This document shows, piece by piece, positions 60,994 to 64,000 of a stretch of DNA of 64,000 nucleotides (position 1 is the stretch's first letter; the number at the start of each line of letters is the position of its first letter). This stretch comes from Blastomyces gilchristii SLH14081 (taxonomy: Eukaryota; Ascomycota; Eurotiomycetes; Onygenales; Ajellomycetaceae). The stretch lies in assembly GCF_000003855.2 (NCBI RefSeq), contig NW_003101679.1:2517379-2581378 (forward strand), written 5' to 3'. Under the pieces are notes generated by a model. That model was not told the origin of the DNA. It did not search any database and was given only the letters and a program-made list of their open reading frames with translations. The position numbers and the translations under genes were made by a program.

Positions 60994-62199
60994 GAGAGAC
61001 TAAGAAAAAGAGTCTCTGCTTCATCTATTTTAAATCAGAATATCTCTGTATAAACTGTTCAGACAAATTAAAATAGAAATTTAAGAAGTTATAGACAGAG
61101 TCAGTAACAGTCTTCTTAAGAGTCTTAAAGCTGACATCTGAATCTGTTACTCTCTCAATGAAAATACATACTTATAAGAAGAGACTGCACTGTAGTACTA
61201 CTATCTCATTAGCATAAAAAGTATTAATAAACTCAGAATCTCAGGTCACTATAATGTCTCTAAAGCTCACAGAGTAAATAAACTGAGTAATGAAAACTGA
61301 GAACCTGCTCTTATAACAAGCAGAGTGTGAGAACTCAGATCTGAGAATTAAGAAACTTACAAGAATCATCTTTGAATTACAAGATCTCTCTGAAACTTGA
61401 AAAAGATTTATAGAAACTGTGATTATTATAAATATCATAGATTATATATACTTGAGACTTGTATAACTTTAAAAACACAATTCATATATTGCTGTCTGTG
61501 AGTTGAGTTTATACTTCTGATCAGTGTTAACAGACTTACTTATAAAGATAGAATCAGTTGATACTACAGAGTTAATTAGAGAAGACAAGCTTATATATAT
61601 AATAACTTTACAAATATCTGAGAACTTCACAGTCATAGAAACTGAGGTTCTGATATCAGAGAAATATTAAGATTTCACAGAGATGTTCAGTTCAGCTAAG
61701 ACAGCTGAGCTTTCATCTCACTATGAGAAGAATCTGATAATAGATTTAATAGACGAGTAGAAACTCTTCTGAGAATCAATCTATAAGCTCTCTCATCATA
61801 AGACAGAGGTCTTACAGACTTATATAAACAAGAATCTGAAGAATAACTTTATTCAATCTTCATAGATCTCTGTAGAAGTCTCTGTCTGTGATATTCATAA
61901 AGAAGAAGAATAAAAATCTCAGATTATATATAAACTACTGTGATCTGAACTCTAAGACTATAAAGAGTTGCTATTCTCTGTCTCTAATTGAGAGTGTAAT
62001 CAACTGTCTCACAGAAGCTGTCATATTCACACAACTGAATATAATCAATATATATACACAGCTGTGAATACAGTCTGAGAATGAATGAAAGACTGTCTTT
62101 AGAACTATACTGAGATTATTTGAATATCTAGTAATGTCTTTTAGTTTGACTAATATCTCTGTAACATTTCAGCCTTTCATTAATAAAACACTTTGTGTA
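60994..62199 (+). pseudogene. Gypsy-1 copy 4, gag end to RT (right piece)
   Basis: Resumes at the duplicated GAGAG and runs from the zinc-knuckle region (about 61015-61060) to the RT just before its catalytic box, matching copy 1 20800-22000. It ends at the dinucleotide TA (62198-62199) where a pogo-like transposon inserts. Confidence 0.87.
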
Positions 62200-64000
62200 A
62201 CATGATCAATCACTCAACACTCACTTACACTCAATGCCCGCTATTTCATCATCACAATGATGAAATATTTTCATTGATATCTTAACATCACAATTAGCTT
62301 TTAAGGTGATATATTATATGATGAAAATATATATAGAAAATTACACATCAAAATATACAGCTAATTCTGTAAATGTTTATTAAGCTTAATAACTTCTCTG
62401 AAATGTGAAATCTTGAATGAAGGCAGATTCAGTGAGGAAGTATTTATTAAATCAGTAGAGATTGTAATATCATCAGATTTCTCTGACAGTGAATTCATAA
62501 GCACTCTGACAGAGCTCTGAAACTGCAATTTAGTCACTCTTTATAAAATTAAGAGTCTACTTTTCTGATTAGAAAGATGATTTTTAAATTCTTTAATCTT
62601 TTTCTTATTCAACTGTGATTGCTGCTGTATAGTAGCTTGTTCTTTCTTCTCTTTTTACTCTTGAGCCTTTCTTACATCTTTAAGCTTCTTTTCAATCTGC
62701 TGTTGAGCAGCTCTTGCAGTCTTATTTATATCATTTTACTGCTTTGCTGTCTGATAAGCTGTCTCCTGCTTTATTCTCTTCTTCATGATATCTATCTTCT
62801 TCCATTTCTTCAGAATAGTATGTTACAACTTGATATTCTTCTTACAAGTCTGCTCATTCTTTTTAACCGCTTCAGAAGTGATTATTTTCTCACACATGAT
62901 CTGTATCTTTGCTGATGAAAAGAACTGTATCAATAATGATTTTGAAGAATCTAGTAATATCATTACTCTGTCACACTTGTAATATCTTCTCTCTTAATTA
63001 AGAACTTACTGTAGCTGTCTGTTCTCTATTGAAAGAATCTCTTTATTAAGAGCAAGATTTTTCTCTGCACAGATTATCTATTTGAGATCAATAGATATTT
63101 AACACTGCTACTGCTTGACTTACTTCATTAATTTCTACATATTAATAATAGAAGTAGAGATTCTTGATTGATATTGTGTATCTGAGAGAATACAAGACTG
63201 TATTACAAGCTTTTTAAGAATCTGTTCTGAATTGAATGAATGTAGATCATCAGTAGTGAATACAGATATAATATTTAAAGATGTAACTACTTTCTTTCAT
63301 ACAGTATTAAATAGCTGTTAAAAAGATCTCTTTGTAGCATATATGAATTTCAATTCAGTTCTTATCTGTTTATTCAGTTGATTGAAGTACAATTTACTCA
63401 ATAATTCAAATATTTTAATATCTAGTAACTGTAATTAGTGTGTAGAATGAGAAGAAAAGATAGTATGTAGAATTCAATAATAATCTGTATAATTAAGAAA
63501 TGTTATATTAATATGAAAGAAGTGATCATTTAATATAAGAAGTCTATATTCATGTTCTACTTTCTTTTTTATAAGAGATTCAAAGATCTTCTTTAATTAT
63601 ATTAATTCATATTCATCATTACTTTATTTATTTACTGAAGTAGCAAAGTAGACCTGATTCTTTTCACTATTAAAATTCTTCAGCTAAGTATCTTGTATAT
63701 CTCTTGATTCTTCTTAATATATAAGAGCAGATGACAGTGAAGTTTCATCTGTATAAATTAAGATAAGCAGTGTTATGAATTCTCAACTGTCATTCTGACT
63801 AGTATCTATTATATAATCTGATTTGAGTGAAGTAATTAATATAATATATTTGAGAGTGTGAATGAGTTTTAATAGCAATTCTTTCTCATCAAAGTTATAA
63901 ATATTTGCAGATTCAATGTTATATTAAGCGATTTTTATCTGTAGCTATAAATTAATTAGTAAGAAGTAAAAAATCAGTAGAAGAAAGAAATCTATTACAA
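62200..64000 (-). mobile_element. pogo/Fot1-type DNA transposon (partial)
   Basis: Interrupts Gypsy-1 copy 4 directly after a TA, the target of Tc1/mariner-pogo elements. The terminus begins ACATGATCAATCACTCAACA. The transposase lies on the minus strand and the element continues past the window, so the second terminal repeat and TA cannot be checked. Confidence 0.75.
62361..64000 (-). pseudogene. pogo/Fot1-like DDE transposase, C-terminal part, RIP-degraded
   Basis: Read from 64000 leftward: NFDEKELLL (family NxDEKGFxxG), a segment ending SSALIY, RLLILNDHFFHINITFLNY (family LLLLDGHGSH, the second catalytic Asp now Asn), IFSSHSTH then LQLLDIKIFELLSKLY (family PPHSTHxLQPLDVxxFxPL, third Asp kept), and TKRSF, Trp-TGA/TAA spots, then a long Lys/Gln-rich coiled-coil-like tail (ARAAQQQIEKKLKDVRKAQE, about 62660-62720). 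Stop TAG/complement at 62361-62363. These motifs identify a DDE_1-type transposase. Multiple RIP stops make it inactive. Confidence 0.83.

Noticed and set aside
664..62199. TGA read as Trp throughout many long frames, suggesting a mitochondrial or alternative genetic code
   Set aside because: TAA and TAG also stand at Gln positions, some TGG codons survive at equivalent sites, LTR pairs differ by the same transitions, and the intact island gene uses the standard code. Hypermutation explains it.
62619..62982. Leu/Ser-rich plus-strand frames resembling membrane proteins
   Set aside because: They are the complement of the Lys/Gln-rich tail of the pogo-like transposase.

Overview
This window looks like a compartment of a filamentous ascomycete (Pezizomycotina) genome: very AT-rich blocks of decayed transposons around one base-balanced, gene-bearing island (about 11.0-17.6 kb). 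Organism type is inferred from Tad1-like LINEs, Ty3/Gypsy chromoviruses, a Ty1/Copia element and a pogo/Fot1-type transposon, all riddled with C-to-T/G-to-A transitions of repeat-induced point mutation (RIP) type, plus a fungal-style Ser/Thr-rich single-pass membrane protein gene. No species is claimed.

Left block (1-10.7 kb): two 5'-truncated LINE copies meet head to head at 663/664. The rightward copy carries ORF1 zinc fingers and an endonuclease-RT-RNase H ORF2, interrupted by a ~508-bp MITE and a 100-N gap, and ends in an (AAT)n tail. Next comes a minus-strand Gypsy gag-protease fragment (Gypsy-3) inserted in the 5' LTR/gag end of another Gypsy (Gypsy-2 copy A), then featureless AT-rich DNA.

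Gene island (10.75-17.9 kb): it is bracketed by a ~220-235 bp inverted repeat. It holds one convincing gene (minus strand, 658 aa, Ser/Thr/Pro-rich ectodomain, one membrane helix, basic cytoplasmic tail) and an alpha/beta-hydrolase pseudogene (3-oxoadipate enol-lactonase-like) broken by an internal deletion and frameshifts.

Right block (18-64 kb) is a set of nested retrotransposons readable from intact target-site duplications. A full Gypsy-1 copy (19512-26753, TSD AAAGC) sits inside an opposite-strand Gypsy-1 copy (18361-32864, TSD CACTG), which itself split a ~329-bp tandem repeat. Further right, a LINE copy (about 34.6-41.1 kb), a tRNA-headed SINE (41415-41794), a second MITE (42268-42773) and a full Gypsy-1 copy (42844-60993, TSD GAGAG) interrupt an older Gypsy-1 copy. 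That full copy contains Gypsy-2 (48108-58914, TSD TATAT), which contains a Copia element (53409-58584, TSD ATGAG). A pogo-like transposon runs off the right edge.

No transposon ORF here is intact, but several keep their ancestral frame with only RIP-type nonsense changes. Most useful for follow-up: a long RIP-interrupted reading frame after the chromodomain of Gypsy-1; the inverted repeat around the gene island; a SINE that appears to borrow the LINE 3' tail; a MITE family with 6-7 bp TSDs; and an LTR-pair mutation spectrum dominated by CpG and CpC rather than the CpA of classical RIP.
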